This document shows, in pieces, positions 1 through 7,402 of a DNA stretch of 64,000 nucleotides. This stretch comes from Spirochaetales bacterium (lineage in GTDB: Bacteria > Spirochaetota > Spirochaetia > DSM-2461): NCBI GenBank assembly GCA_028533045.1, contig JAQQAP010000020.1:1-64000 (forward strand), given 5' to 3'. The translations under genes and the position numbers were made by a program. Numbering within the stretch: the stretch's first letter is position 1; each line of letters opens with the position of its first letter. The notes below the pieces were generated by a model. The model had not been told where the DNA came from. It did not search any database and saw nothing but the letters and a program-made list of their open reading frames with translations.

Positions 1-2
1 TC

Positions 3-110
3 TATCTGGCTATTCAGCAGGCTTCCAAGAGATGGTCCATGCCACTTAGGAATTGGAAACCTGCTATGAATCGGTTCGCCATTGAATATGAAGGGCGATT
101 TGATATTTGA
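3..110 (+). CDS. IS256-family transposase, C-terminal fragment (cut by window edge)
   Basis: The 35 visible codons end in TGA at 108-110. They include SKRWSMPLRNWKPAMNRFAI and then EYEGRF, which matches the conserved C-terminal tail of mutator-type (IS256) transposases, where a Lys-Trp-Pro-Trp pattern precedes an Asn-x-Phe-Ala-Ile box. The DDE catalytic core would lie upstream of the window. Whether the element is intact cannot be judged here. The family is well supported by this tail alone because its spacing is characteristic. Confidence 0.82.
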   Translation, partial: YLAIQQASKRWSMPLRNWKPAMNRFAIEYEGRFDI

Positions 111-119
111 AAAGTGAGC

Positions 120-146
120 TTTACACAGAAAGATTTACAGGCTCCC
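120..146 (+). repeat. Right terminal inverted repeat of the IS256-type element
   Basis: The stretch TTTACACAGAAAG followed by ATTTACAGGCTCCC sits just after the transposase stop and resembles IS256-family ends. A GTG at 114 would read through this repeat into the next gene, so it is not a credible native start for that gene. Confidence 0.7.
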
Positions 147-149
147 ATA

Positions 150-1274
150 ATGGGACTCGCCTGGATGATCCTGGGAATCCTCCTTGTCATAAGAAATAAC
201 AATTCCACTCCCCTTTGGCCGAAAATAACGCTCCTTCTCCTATTCGGCTTAGTCCTTATGGATAACCTAATAAAGCCCTCAACAGCGGGAGAAACAATAA
301 GGAGCATTGTATTTCCCATATCACGTAACTGCTATTTTCTTATCGGCCCCTTTCTTTACTTCTATTCCTGTTCTCTTCTTTCTCAGGATATTTCCGGCTG
401 GAGTAAAAGCCTTCACCTTCTGCCCTACTTCATCTTCACCGCCTTAAAAGTAATATTCCCTGAGCTGAATATTCCACCGGACAGATTCCTTTTCCCGGGG
501 ACAGCTCAGGAAAGCTGTTACACCCAAATAGCCTTCGGCTTATTCATTGATATGCTGAGTCTGCTTTCCCAAATATCTTACGGCCTCATTATCATAAGAT
601 TGATCTTCATACGCTCAAAAAGAGAACCATATTTCTTCTCAAAAAAATCTATAAAGAATCCACTAACCTGGCTATTCTACCTACTGGTGTTCTATGTTCT
701 CCTCATTTTAATAAACGAAGCATTTCTTTTATCTCCATTAGTGAGGACAGGTCATCTGTTTTTTTCTGCGGCCTTGACCCGTCAGGTTCCCTCCATTCTA
801 TTCATGTTTCTCTTCTCTCTTTTCATGGATGATCAAAAAAACTCAACAAAGGCAATAAAAGAGATTGAATCCCTAACCTCGCAGGAGGAAAACAAATATA
901 AAAAATCCGGATTAACCGACGACGAGTCGCAAAAACTGTACAAAACCCTAACGTCCTACCTGTCGGAAAAAAAATCCTTTCTTAATCCCGATTTAACCCT
1001 TGAGATCCTTTCTGAAGAAATTAACGAAAGCCGTCACCGTCTTTCTGAAGTCATCAATCGGGAGTCGGGAGAAAGGTTTTATAATTATATTAACAACTTT
1101 CGACTTAAGGAATTTATCAGATGTCTTGATAAAAACCTCTATCCCCAGTACACCATAAAAGCCATAGCAAGAGAGTGCGGTTTCAAATCTTCTTCGGCCT
1201 TCTATACCTCCTTTAAAAAGGAATTGGGGATAACGCCCAAAGAGTATTTAGCTCAGAAGGATGACGACGTTTAA
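150..1274 (+). CDS. Membrane-anchored AraC-family transcriptional regulator
   Basis: The first ~230 residues are strongly hydrophobic with about six or seven membrane segments, including an FLIGPFLYFY segment typical of this class. A charged linker leads to a C-terminal AraC double helix-turn-helix (about residues 275-370), with the motifs HRLSEVINRESGERF and IARECGFKSSSAFYTSFKK. It is probably a membrane sensor that activates transcription. I start it at ATG 150, just inside the IS boundary; the in-frame GTG at 114 lies inside the insertion-sequence end. Related proteins normally carry some 10-15 more residues, so the insertion probably replaced the original N-terminus. The next gene starts 226 bp downstream in the same direction, so it may regulate the DUF2271 cluster, but this is inference. 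Confidence 0.82.
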   Translation: MGLAWMILGILLVIRNNNSTPLWPKITLLLLFGLVLMDNLIKPSTAGETIRSIVFPISRNCYFLIGPFLYFYSCSLLSQDISGWSKSLHLLPYFIFTALKVIFPELNIPPDRFLFPGTAQESCYTQIAFGLFIDMLSLLSQISYGLIIIRLIFIRSKREPYFFSKKSIKNPLTWLFYLLVFYVLLILINEAFLLSPLVRTGHLFFSAALTRQVPSILFMFLFSLFMDDQKNSTKAIKEIESLTSQEENKYKKSGLTDDESQKLYKTLTSYLSEKKSFLNPDLTLEILSEEINESRHRLSEVINRESGERFYNYINNFRLKEFIRCLDKNLYPQYTIKAIARECGFKSSSAFYTSFKKELGITPKEYLAQKDDDV

Positions 1275-1379
1275 TCCACGTCTATGTAACTTTTCAAATA
1301 CTTGCCGATTGGGACGGATTCTCCCCCAAAAAAAGGAGTCCGCCCCGGTCGGGACAGACTTCTTGGCAGCAAAATCAAA

Positions 1380-1409
1380 TTGACATTCCTCCTATATAAC
1401 TCTTATCTA
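1380..1409 (+). promoter_or_regulatory. Possible sigma-70 promoter for the DUF2271 cluster
   Basis: TTGACA at 1380-1385 is followed after 18 bases by TATCTA, in an AT-rich stretch about 90 bases before the first lipoprotein gene. A better -10 (TATAAT, 1408-1413) lies too far from the -35, so the exact promoter is uncertain. The 1275-1500 interval also holds an imperfect GC hairpin around 1315-1345 without a T-run. Confidence 0.35.
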
Positions 1410-1500
1410 TAATAATATTTTGACTGAAGAATATTTTTAGTTAAAGCTATTTCTTTAAAAATTCAAAACTCAAATTTTATGAAAAGGATGTGGTACTCAC

Positions 1501-2112
1501 ATGATTAGAAAACTATCCCTTAGATTCCCTGTGATTCTCGTTCTCATCGCTTCCATAACAGCCTGCAACCTGGCGGAAGGAGTATCGGAAGAAACAAGTT
1601 CCACCGGTCTCACCGCTTCTCTTACCCTTGAAAATACGGAAGATACCCGTGGTCACTGGGGGATTTTTGCCTGGGTCAGCGATTCGGTTGGTGACTACGT
1701 CGATTCGATTGAATGGTACGAAGATTATATGTCCTACGACGACTCAAGCGAGGCCGGTGACGAATGGATCGATGGAGGAGGAGATGAAGCGGACGGAGTG
1801 TCCTCGGCCACCGTCTATATTAGCGAAGGGGAGACCTCAACCTATTCGCTCAGCTGGGACGGCTATGACGCAGAGGGTGAAGAATCGGAGGAGGGTGACT
1901 ATACCCTTACCCTTCTTGTAAGCCGTCATACCAGCGATAGCCCCTATTTCACGGAATTCACAGCGGACTTTATCGTGGGAACTTCTTCTTCGACAGGAGA
2001 ATTTTCAGTGGTTGACAACACTACTGTATTCGAGACTTTCGATGCCACCGAATTCCCCTACGACGTTCTCGATTTAACCAATTCAAGCATAACATTTAAT
2101 CCGTTGGATTAA
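1501..2112 (+). CDS. DUF2271 lipoprotein, short form
   Basis: A 203-residue exported lipoprotein. A basic start and hydrophobic stretch end in the lipobox ITAC (Cys about residue 22). The mature part is rich in Asp, Glu, Ser and Thr. It matches DUF2271: GHWGIFAWV, a YVDSIEWY strand, a W-D-G motif, then a GDYTLTLLVSRH segment near the end. DUF2271 proteins are extracytosolic and often sit beside FMN-binding and ferric-reductase-like genes, as here. Residues 30-203 are closely similar to residues 50-240 of the next protein, so the pair is a tandem duplication. It is the first gene of a rightward run to 6834 with gaps of 10-80 bases. The biochemical role is unknown; an extracellular redox or metal-binding part is a guess. 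Confidence 0.78.
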   Translation: MIRKLSLRFPVILVLIASITACNLAEGVSEETSSTGLTASLTLENTEDTRGHWGIFAWVSDSVGDYVDSIEWYEDYMSYDDSSEAGDEWIDGGGDEADGVSSATVYISEGETSTYSLSWDGYDAEGEESEEGDYTLTLLVSRHTSDSPYFTEFTADFIVGTSSSTGEFSVVDNTTVFETFDATEFPYDVLDLTNSSITFNPLD

Positions 2113-2146
2113 GTTAATAAATAAAGATAGATACAGGAGAGAATCT

Positions 2147-4285
2147 ATGAAAAAACTATTAAGCGCAGCATTGCTAGTTCTGCTGAGTTTCACATTCCTT
2201 GTCACAGTATCATGTGATATGGGAAGTTCCGACTCATCATCAAACAGCAGTGATTCTACCGATGACGACGACAGCAGCAGTGACGGTACCTACCTTACGG
2301 CGACTCTGAGTCTGATCAACACATCCTACACGGAAACAACCGATGCGGATACGGGAGAAACGACCACTGACTCCGATACGGGACACTGGGGTATTTTCGC
2401 CTGGGTTGTTGATTCGGACGGAGACTATGTGGATACCCTCGATTGGTACACAGACTATGCCGACTACGGCGATTCCAGCACTGCCGGTGATATCTGGCTG
2501 GCAGAAGGGGGTGACGAGCTTGACGGTGTGACCTCCGCGACCGTAGAGGTAGATCCCGCCGGTTACGATGAAGATGACGACACGACGTTTGTTGATGAAG
2601 AAGCTGTTGACTACGCAGTGACCTGGGACGGAAGCAACGCTTACGGTGTAGCTTGTGATGAAGGCGACTATACCATTAAGCTACTTGTTAGCCGACATAC
2701 CCATGATACTCCCTACTATACAGAATACCACGCAACCATGACACTTGGCGGCGATTCTTCCGTAGAGGGAACCTTTGAACTGGTCGAAACTAATACAGCA
2801 TCAGATGACAATACCTATACTGATACGACCCTTTTTCCCTACGATGTTCTTACAATCGATGATACGGAATTAACCTATACCCCCGTATCTTCAAGCAGTG
2901 AAACAACAGCAGTAACCTATACCCTTACAGCTGAATCGGACCTTCTAATGCTTGATGATTCTGTTACGTCCGTAGTATTCACTCTTACCAGCGACGGCGA
3001 AACGGTGGCTACGATTTCTGCCACTAAAGGTTCTGATAACTGGAGCGCCAGCCAGTCTGTAACTATCACGGAAGGTCTCCTTGTTGACATTTATGCCGCT
3101 GCCTACTCTTCCGATGGATCAACCGTTCTCCACGAAGCCAGCGAATCCCGTTTCGACGCCGATGGCTCTACTGACGCCAGCCTCACAATGTATCTTGAAC
3201 CGGTAGTTGCCGACTACAGCGAAATCGGTTATACCGACATTGCTGAATCAGTAACAGCTCTTTATGTAGATTCCACAGGATCTGTAATGTTAGCCGGTAC
3301 GGAAACAAGCGGTCTCGCCTATACACACGACGGCGGATCTAACTGGTACTTCATTGATTCCGCCACCGACGGGATAAACTCCAATAACATTTCCGCCCTC
3401 CTCTACGAAGACAGTACGATTTACCTGGGACAGTCTGAAGATGAAGAGGGAAACTTCGGGGGACTCTCTGTATCTAACGACATGGGAAGCACCTGGACCT
3501 ACTACGACTTCGATTACACCGAAACGGAAACCGATGACGACGATGTGGAAACAACATCAGAAGCGACTGTCGACGTGAACGATATCCTCGTAACCACCGA
3601 CGGCGTGATCTACGTAGCCGCCGACCAGGGACTCTTCGTTTCCACCGACTCAGGCTCTACCTGGTCTAATTATGATGAAAATTACGAAGGCGACGGTACA
3701 GATGATACGGATGACGAGAGATCTTCTGACTATGACCTTCCCTACTCTTCCGGCAAGAGCGGTTATATGTACAATGTTTACACCATCGAAGAGGATGCCA
3801 ACGGCACCATCTGGATGGGATGTTGGGACGGCCTTTACACTGTCAACTACGACTCAAGCGATGTAATCTACTGGACCGAAGATGCCACAATAGCCTCTGT
3901 AGGTGCTACAGAATTCTGTTATGTGGGCGAAGTGAACGGCTACTTAGTAGGTTCTTCATGGTTCGGTTCCGATACCTCCGGAATATACTTCTACGATGTT
4001 GCTTCCTCAAGTTGGGACTCTTCCGTAACCTCCGATGACGGACTTCTGAGCGTGAGAAACATCAATGCCCACTACTATGACGGCATCTGGTACATCATCG
4101 GCGGAGATGATGAACATGCCGACATAAGCGGTATTAGCGTTGAAATTTCCGAAGATGTTTGGGGCTCCCTCAGCTTTGACGACTGGGATGCGGACGATGT
4201 GAGCATCAACAGCTCCTGGGATAACGGCGACGGATATCTTTGGCTCGGTACCGATACGGGCATCATGAAGGTTACCCTGTTCTAA
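2147..4285 (+). CDS. DUF2271 lipoprotein with C-terminal beta-propeller
   Basis: A 712-residue lipoprotein with signal peptide and lipobox VSC (about residues 21-23), then a Ser/Asp linker. A DUF2271 domain occupies about residues 50-240 (GHWGIFAWV and LLVSRHTHDTPYYTEY are visible). A beta-rich spacer of about 100 residues follows, then a propeller (about 360-712) with Asp-box-like repeats: THDGGSNW, SNDMGSTW and STDSGSTW. Later blades end in W-L-G type strands (YLWLGTDTGIMKV). The protein is extremely acidic, which would suit a saline habitat or calcium binding. A consensus RBS (AGGAGAG) precedes the ATG. It sits between the short DUF2271 lipoprotein and the outer-membrane barrel, so it may be displayed on the outer membrane as a partner of that barrel. 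Substrate unknown. Confidence 0.75.
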   Translation: MKKLLSAALLVLLSFTFLVTVSCDMGSSDSSSNSSDSTDDDDSSSDGTYLTATLSLINTSYTETTDADTGETTTDSDTGHWGIFAWVVDSDGDYVDTLDWYTDYADYGDSSTAGDIWLAEGGDELDGVTSATVEVDPAGYDEDDDTTFVDEEAVDYAVTWDGSNAYGVACDEGDYTIKLLVSRHTHDTPYYTEYHATMTLGGDSSVEGTFELVETNTASDDNTYTDTTLFPYDVLTIDDTELTYTPVSSSSETTAVTYTLTAESDLLMLDDSVTSVVFTLTSDGETVATISATKGSDNWSASQSVTITEGLLVDIYAAAYSSDGSTVLHEASESRFDADGSTDASLTMYLEPVVADYSEIGYTDIAESVTALYVDSTGSVMLAGTETSGLAYTHDGGSNWYFIDSATDGINSNNISALLYEDSTIYLGQSEDEEGNFGGLSVSNDMGSTWTYYDFDYTETETDDDDVETTSEATVDVNDILVTTDGVIYVAADQGLFVSTDSGSTWSNYDENYEGDGTDDTDDERSSDYDLPYSSGKSGYMYNVYTIEEDANGTIWMGCWDGLYTVNYDSSDVIYWTEDATIASVGATEFCYVGEVNGYLVGSSWFGSDTSGIYFYDVASSSWDSSVTSDDGLLSVRNINAHYYDGIWYIIGGDDEHADISGISVEISEDVWGSLSFDDWDADDVSINSSWDNGDGYLWLGTDTGIMKVTLF

Positions 4286-4321
4286 GCTGAATAAAATAAG
4301 CTTTAGAGCTGCTTATTAAAC

Positions 4322-4340
4322 TCCCCCCGCAAAGGGGGGA
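4322..4340 (+). other. Intercistronic G/C hairpin
   Basis: Six Cs (4323-4328) pair with six Gs (4334-4339) across a GCAAA loop, extended by a T-A pair. No T-run follows, so it is more likely a transcript-stabilising or processing hairpin between the propeller lipoprotein and the barrel gene than a full terminator. Confidence 0.55.
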
Positions 4341-4364
4341 TACCCTTATAAAAGGATTATAAAA

Positions 4365-5537
4365 ATGAAAAAAGAATCCCTACTTCTATCCCTGGTTATA
4401 CTTTTCCTAACCACGGGATTTTCTCCGTTATGGAGCCAGACAGCATCCGGCGAAGAGGAAGTTGTCAATCTGGATGAACTTGAGGAAGAAGAAGTCAGTC
4501 TTGATGATCTGGAAGAGGATGAATTCAGCCTTGACGACTTGGAAGAAGAGTCGGAAGAGGAAGGCACAAGCCGGGCAGACCGGGTCGGCCATGGCAGCAG
4601 CGGCCACGGGGGAGCAGAAGTCACCGATTCCCTTAAGTTTACCCTTTTAGGCGATATCATTCTGGACTATGAAAACGCCGACGGTTCAAAAAGCCTGACC
4701 TTCGATCAGGAACATACCGAGCTTTTCCTTAACATGGAAAACTCCCGGGGACTCAGCATCATGACCGATGTGGTCCGGATGGATGAGTATCTGGAATTCC
4801 ACTTTCCCATTACACAGGAAGGTTCGGCCCAAATCTACATGGGAAATCTCCTCGTGCCCTTTGGAGAGTATAAATATCATCACTTCTACGGAGGGAGCGT
4901 TGACATGTCCCAGTACATGGTGGACACCCTCTGGACCGAATTGGGCGCGGGTATCCAGTTCAATATCCTTCCTACGGTTAAAACGGATATTTACATTACC
5001 AACGGTATGAGCGCCAGTTCCACCGATGTATCCCTTAGCGGGGACGATACAGACTCGAATCTCTATAAGGCTGTGGGTACACGATGGAAGTGGAGTATTC
5101 CCGGCGGAGCCTATCTTAGTCTTTCCACACTTGTGGATATCTTTGGTGATGAGACCGACGGAGAAGGCTGGGCTATTGCCACCGGGCTGGACGGAGCCTT
5201 TAAAATAAGGACCTACAGCTTTACCGGGGGAGGCCTCTTTATGACCCTCCGCCGTGATTCAGTAGCCCCTATAGAGAAAGAGAAGTGGGCCTGGTACGGA
5301 CAGGCGACCAAATCGTTTACCCCGGTTACAAAATTACGGGTATCCCTGGGACAGGTTGATACCAACACCCGAACCGAATCCAGCAGCGATTTGTCCACGG
5401 CCATGTTTTCCCTCATCCAGCGGACCCATATGTTCCAGGTCCAATTGGATTACGAGATAAACCAATGTACCCACAGCCTTTTTACTGATGATGACATAAC
5501 CCATTCCTTTACAACCACTTTTTACTTTCGCCTGTAA
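4365..5537 (+). CDS. Outer-membrane beta-barrel (porin-like) with acidic N-terminal repeats
   Basis: A 390-residue protein with a cleavable signal peptide (about residues 1-25). About 40 very acidic residues follow, built of three units like SLDDLEEDEF (roughly residues 32-62), then a Gly/His patch (HGSSGHGG). The rest alternates short amphipathic strands with turns and ends in a Phe-rich terminal strand, TTTFYFRL, typical of barrels inserted by BamA. No family could be assigned from motifs; a porin of the phosphate/anion type is one possibility because of the FGEYKYHHFYGG segment. It lies between surface lipoproteins and the FMN-binding protein, so a conduit or anchor role for the cluster is plausible but unproven. 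Confidence 0.68.
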   Translation: MKKESLLLSLVILFLTTGFSPLWSQTASGEEEVVNLDELEEEEVSLDDLEEDEFSLDDLEEESEEEGTSRADRVGHGSSGHGGAEVTDSLKFTLLGDIILDYENADGSKSLTFDQEHTELFLNMENSRGLSIMTDVVRMDEYLEFHFPITQEGSAQIYMGNLLVPFGEYKYHHFYGGSVDMSQYMVDTLWTELGAGIQFNILPTVKTDIYITNGMSASSTDVSLSGDDTDSNLYKAVGTRWKWSIPGGAYLSLSTLVDIFGDETDGEGWAIATGLDGAFKIRTYSFTGGGLFMTLRRDSVAPIEKEKWAWYGQATKSFTPVTKLRVSLGQVDTNTRTESSSDLSTAMFSLIQRTHMFQVQLDYEINQCTHSLFTDDDITHSFTTTFYFRL

Positions 5538-5564
5538 TGGCGGAAATACAACAGGAGAGAAATA

Positions 5565-6116
5565 ATGAAAAAAACTATACTAATATTATTTGCCATCTTA
5601 ATGGCTAGCACACCACTATTCGCTAAAAAATACGACAGCCTTAAAACAGGTCTGACCAAAGTACTTCCCGAAGGAGAAAAGATTTACAAGACCTCTATAA
5701 AGCTAACTCAGGAACAGGCGGACACACTAAACGCCGTGGGGGAAGCGGACTTTTGGAAGGGAGATGCCTTTACGGTTTACTATACCAAAAAAGCCGACGG
5801 CAGCCTGGATACAGCAGCAGTCCAGATTATGGAAGTAATTGAGATTTATCAGGCTATCCATGTCTGGGTGATCGGCCTCAAGGCTGATGGCACCCGAACA
5901 GGCCTCTCTGTCCGAGAATTAACCGACCACTACTCCTACCCTTTGGCCGAAGAGGCCTTTACCTCACGTTTCCCCACGAGGGAAAATCAAAAAAACGGTA
6001 CAGATCCCAGCTCTCTGGATAGTATTTCCGGAGCCACCATGTCCTGCGACCTGCTCAAGTACTCTGTGGAGAGAGTAAAACTAGTACTGGAAATGGCCGG
6101 TCTTAGCCAAACCTAA
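5565..6116 (+). CDS. Exported FMN-binding domain protein (covalent flavinylation motif)
   Basis: A 183-residue protein with a signal peptide (residues 1 to about 20, cleavage near LFAKK). An FMN-bind domain follows, as in NqrC/RnfG. Near the C-terminus is DSISGATMS, which fits the D-x-x-(S/T)-G-A-T motif to which ApbE attaches FMN through a phosphoester bond on the Thr. The protein therefore probably carries covalent FMN on the outer face of the cytoplasmic membrane and passes single electrons. No apbE is present in the window, so flavinylation would rely on a gene elsewhere. The next gene starts 10 bases downstream and encodes a ferric-reductase-like membrane protein, its likely electron donor. 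Confidence 0.85.
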   Translation: MKKTILILFAILMASTPLFAKKYDSLKTGLTKVLPEGEKIYKTSIKLTQEQADTLNAVGEADFWKGDAFTVYYTKKADGSLDTAAVQIMEVIEIYQAIHVWVIGLKADGTRTGLSVRELTDHYSYPLAEEAFTSRFPTRENQKNGTDPSSLDSISGATMSCDLLKYSVERVKLVLEMAGLSQT

Positions 6117-6126
6117 AGGAGAAGGA

Positions 6127-6834
6127 ATGAGAGGATATTTTTTAAAGGGTACACTGGAGCTTCTCCTTTCCCTGGTTTTAGCAGGAATTATCCCCTTCTT
6201 CCTGGGGAAAAACATCAGGAAGAAGGCTCACATCTGGTATGTGGCAGGATGGGTAATAGCTCTGGGCACCCTGACATTTGCCATATTAACACGTCTGGAG
6301 ATTATTTCCGTGAGCTCCCGTGTCCAATGGGTCCGTGTCATACGGGCCGTTCTAAGCGGCTATCTTCCCGCAGCGATTTTTATATACGTCATGTGGGCCG
6401 GAGCCCTGCCCAAGGGAAGCAGCATTCAGAAGAAATTCATGTCCATCCGTTCGGAGATGTCAATCCTGGGGTCGATACTTTATATCCCCCATGCCCTCTA
6501 CTATTGCGCTACGGCAGTGGGACCGGCGGTAACGTCTCTGCTGGAGGGGCACTTTGAAGCGGGGCTGCAGATAATGACTTGGGCCGGGGTCGTAAACACA
6601 GTGCTACTCCTGCTTTTAGGAATTACATCAGCCAAGTCGGTGAGAAAAAAGATGTCCGGAAAGAAGTGGAAATCCCTTCAAAAATGGGCCTATCTTTTCT
6701 ATTTCTTTACCTACGCCCACGGCATTGCCATAAGCTTGGGAAGTTATAATGAAAGGGCTATCATTTATACTTTAATATTTGGGGCATATTTTATAGTCCG
6801 TGTAAGAAAAGCCATTAAAGCTAAGAAAAAGTAA
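6127..6834 (+). CDS. Ferric-reductase-like transmembrane protein (MsrQ/YedZ type)
   Basis: A 235-residue integral membrane protein with about six hydrophobic helices. Two histidines sit in helices as expected for haem b ligands (IPHALYY near residue 120 and TYAHGIA near 200), and a basic stretch (KKMSGKKWKSLQKWAY) follows helix four. This matches the ferric-reductase-like domain used by MsrQ and related haem proteins to move electrons across the membrane. It lacks cytosolic FAD/NAD domains. It is the last gene of the DUF2271 cluster and is followed at once by a strong terminator. The proposed path, membrane haem to periplasmic FMN protein, is inferred from gene order. Confidence 0.75.
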   Translation: MRGYFLKGTLELLLSLVLAGIIPFFLGKNIRKKAHIWYVAGWVIALGTLTFAILTRLEIISVSSRVQWVRVIRAVLSGYLPAAIFIYVMWAGALPKGSSIQKKFMSIRSEMSILGSILYIPHALYYCATAVGPAVTSLLEGHFEAGLQIMTWAGVVNTVLLLLLGITSAKSVRKKMSGKKWKSLQKWAYLFYFFTYAHGIAISLGSYNERAIIYTLIFGAYFIVRVRKAIKAKKK

Positions 6835-6839
6835 ACAAC

Positions 6840-6886
6840 AAAGGGCTCTTCCTCTTGGAAATGAAACAAGAGGGAGAGCCCTTTTC
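6840..6886 (+). terminator. Rho-independent terminator of the DUF2271 cluster
   Basis: The stem GGGCTCTTCCTCTT pairs with AAGAGGGAGAGCCC (one wobble) around an 11-base loop and is followed by TTTT. The preceding AAA gives some bidirectional character. It lies directly after the ferric-reductase-like gene. Confidence 0.9.
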
Positions 6887-6912
6887 TATGGGCAAAGGAA
6901 ATCTTTAGATAA

Positions 6913-7071
6913 TGTTCCCAATCCTTGAGCTATTTACTCGGGGGAGTTTGAAACACTATTTCTTCTCATTCTGCTTGCCTCTGGAGGATGAGAATGTTAG
7001 AAATGGAAGGATCTGTGCTAATAGATTTATGAAATCCCGGACTTTTAGGAAAAGCTCAAGGATTGGGAACA
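6913..7071. repeat. 159-bp element bounded by perfect 19-bp inverted repeats
   Basis: The ends (6913-6931 and 7053-7071) are perfect reverse complements beginning TGTTCCCAATCC. Inside, ATTTCT-TCTCAT (6958-6969) can pair with ATGAGA...AGAAAT (6988-7004), so the whole element could fold into a long imperfect hairpin. No reading frame of note is inside and no clear target duplication flanks it. It could be a MITE-like remnant, a structured RNA or a recombination site. The rest of the 6887-7192 gap shows nothing else I can name. Confidence 0.6.
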
Positions 7072-7192
7072 CTATGTAACTCGTTATGGCGCTCCCTCTT
7101 CACTCCCTTTCCCCTCCGGATCTTCTCGACTCAGTACAAAATCTCAAATCTGACAAGCTCCTACAGTTTGTCATACAGGCACATAAGATACG

Positions 7193-7234
7193 AAAAAAAA
7201 GGCTGTCCGAAAACACTAATGTCTCCGGACAGCC
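7193..7234 (-). terminator. Terminator of the feo operon
   Basis: On the minus strand, GGCTGTCCG-type arms (7201-7209 and 7226-7234) form a perfect 9-bp stem followed by eight Ts (7200 down to 7193). It lies just beyond the last small gene of the feo operon. Confidence 0.88.
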
Positions 7235-7249
7235 CCTCTATCGATAATA

Positions 7250-7402
7250 TTATTTCTTCATAGATTCACAACTGCCCGCAACGGGACAACTTGTACATCC
7301 GGTACAGGGGGTTCCCCTCTTCTTATCCCGGATAATTTTCCCAAGAGCCAGGCCAACCAGCCCGGCTATCACCAAAATAACGATAATATCGGTAAATGTC
7401 AT
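7250..7402 (-). CDS. FeoB-associated Cys-rich membrane protein
   Basis: A 50-residue gene: MTFTDIIVILVIAGLVGLAL forms one membrane helix, followed by a basic KIIRDKKRG stretch and a Cys-rich tail (CTGCTSCPVAGSC). This is the hallmark of the small FeoB-associated protein (FeoB_associated family) found downstream of feoB in many anaerobes. Its ATG overlaps the feoB stop in an ATGA, so the two are translationally coupled. The four cysteines near the membrane could bind ferrous iron or help FeoB assembly; the exact role is unknown. Confidence 0.88.
   Translation of the reverse strand: MTFTDIIVILVIAGLVGLALGKIIRDKKRGTPCTGCTSCPVAGSCESMKK

Larger units (their letters stand above)
1..146 (+). mobile_element. 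Right end of an IS256-family insertion sequence
   Basis: The window opens inside an insertion sequence. It holds the last codons of a mutator/IS256-type transposase (stop at 108-110). About 10 bases later comes a sequence that, read inward from the right, begins GGGAGCCTGTAAA and ends CTGTGTAAA, which is the usual look of an IS256-family terminal inverted repeat. The left end and the target duplication lie outside the window, so the boundary at about 146 is estimated from the repeat. Confidence 0.8.

Noticed and set aside
114-149. GTG at 114 as start of the AraC gene
   Set aside because: The codons 114-149 are encoded by the terminal repeat of the insertion sequence and no RBS is present; ATG 150 is the first start outside the element.
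6913-7071. Calling the inverted-repeat element an insertion sequence
   Set aside because: There is no transposase frame, no clear target duplication, and no second copy in the window.
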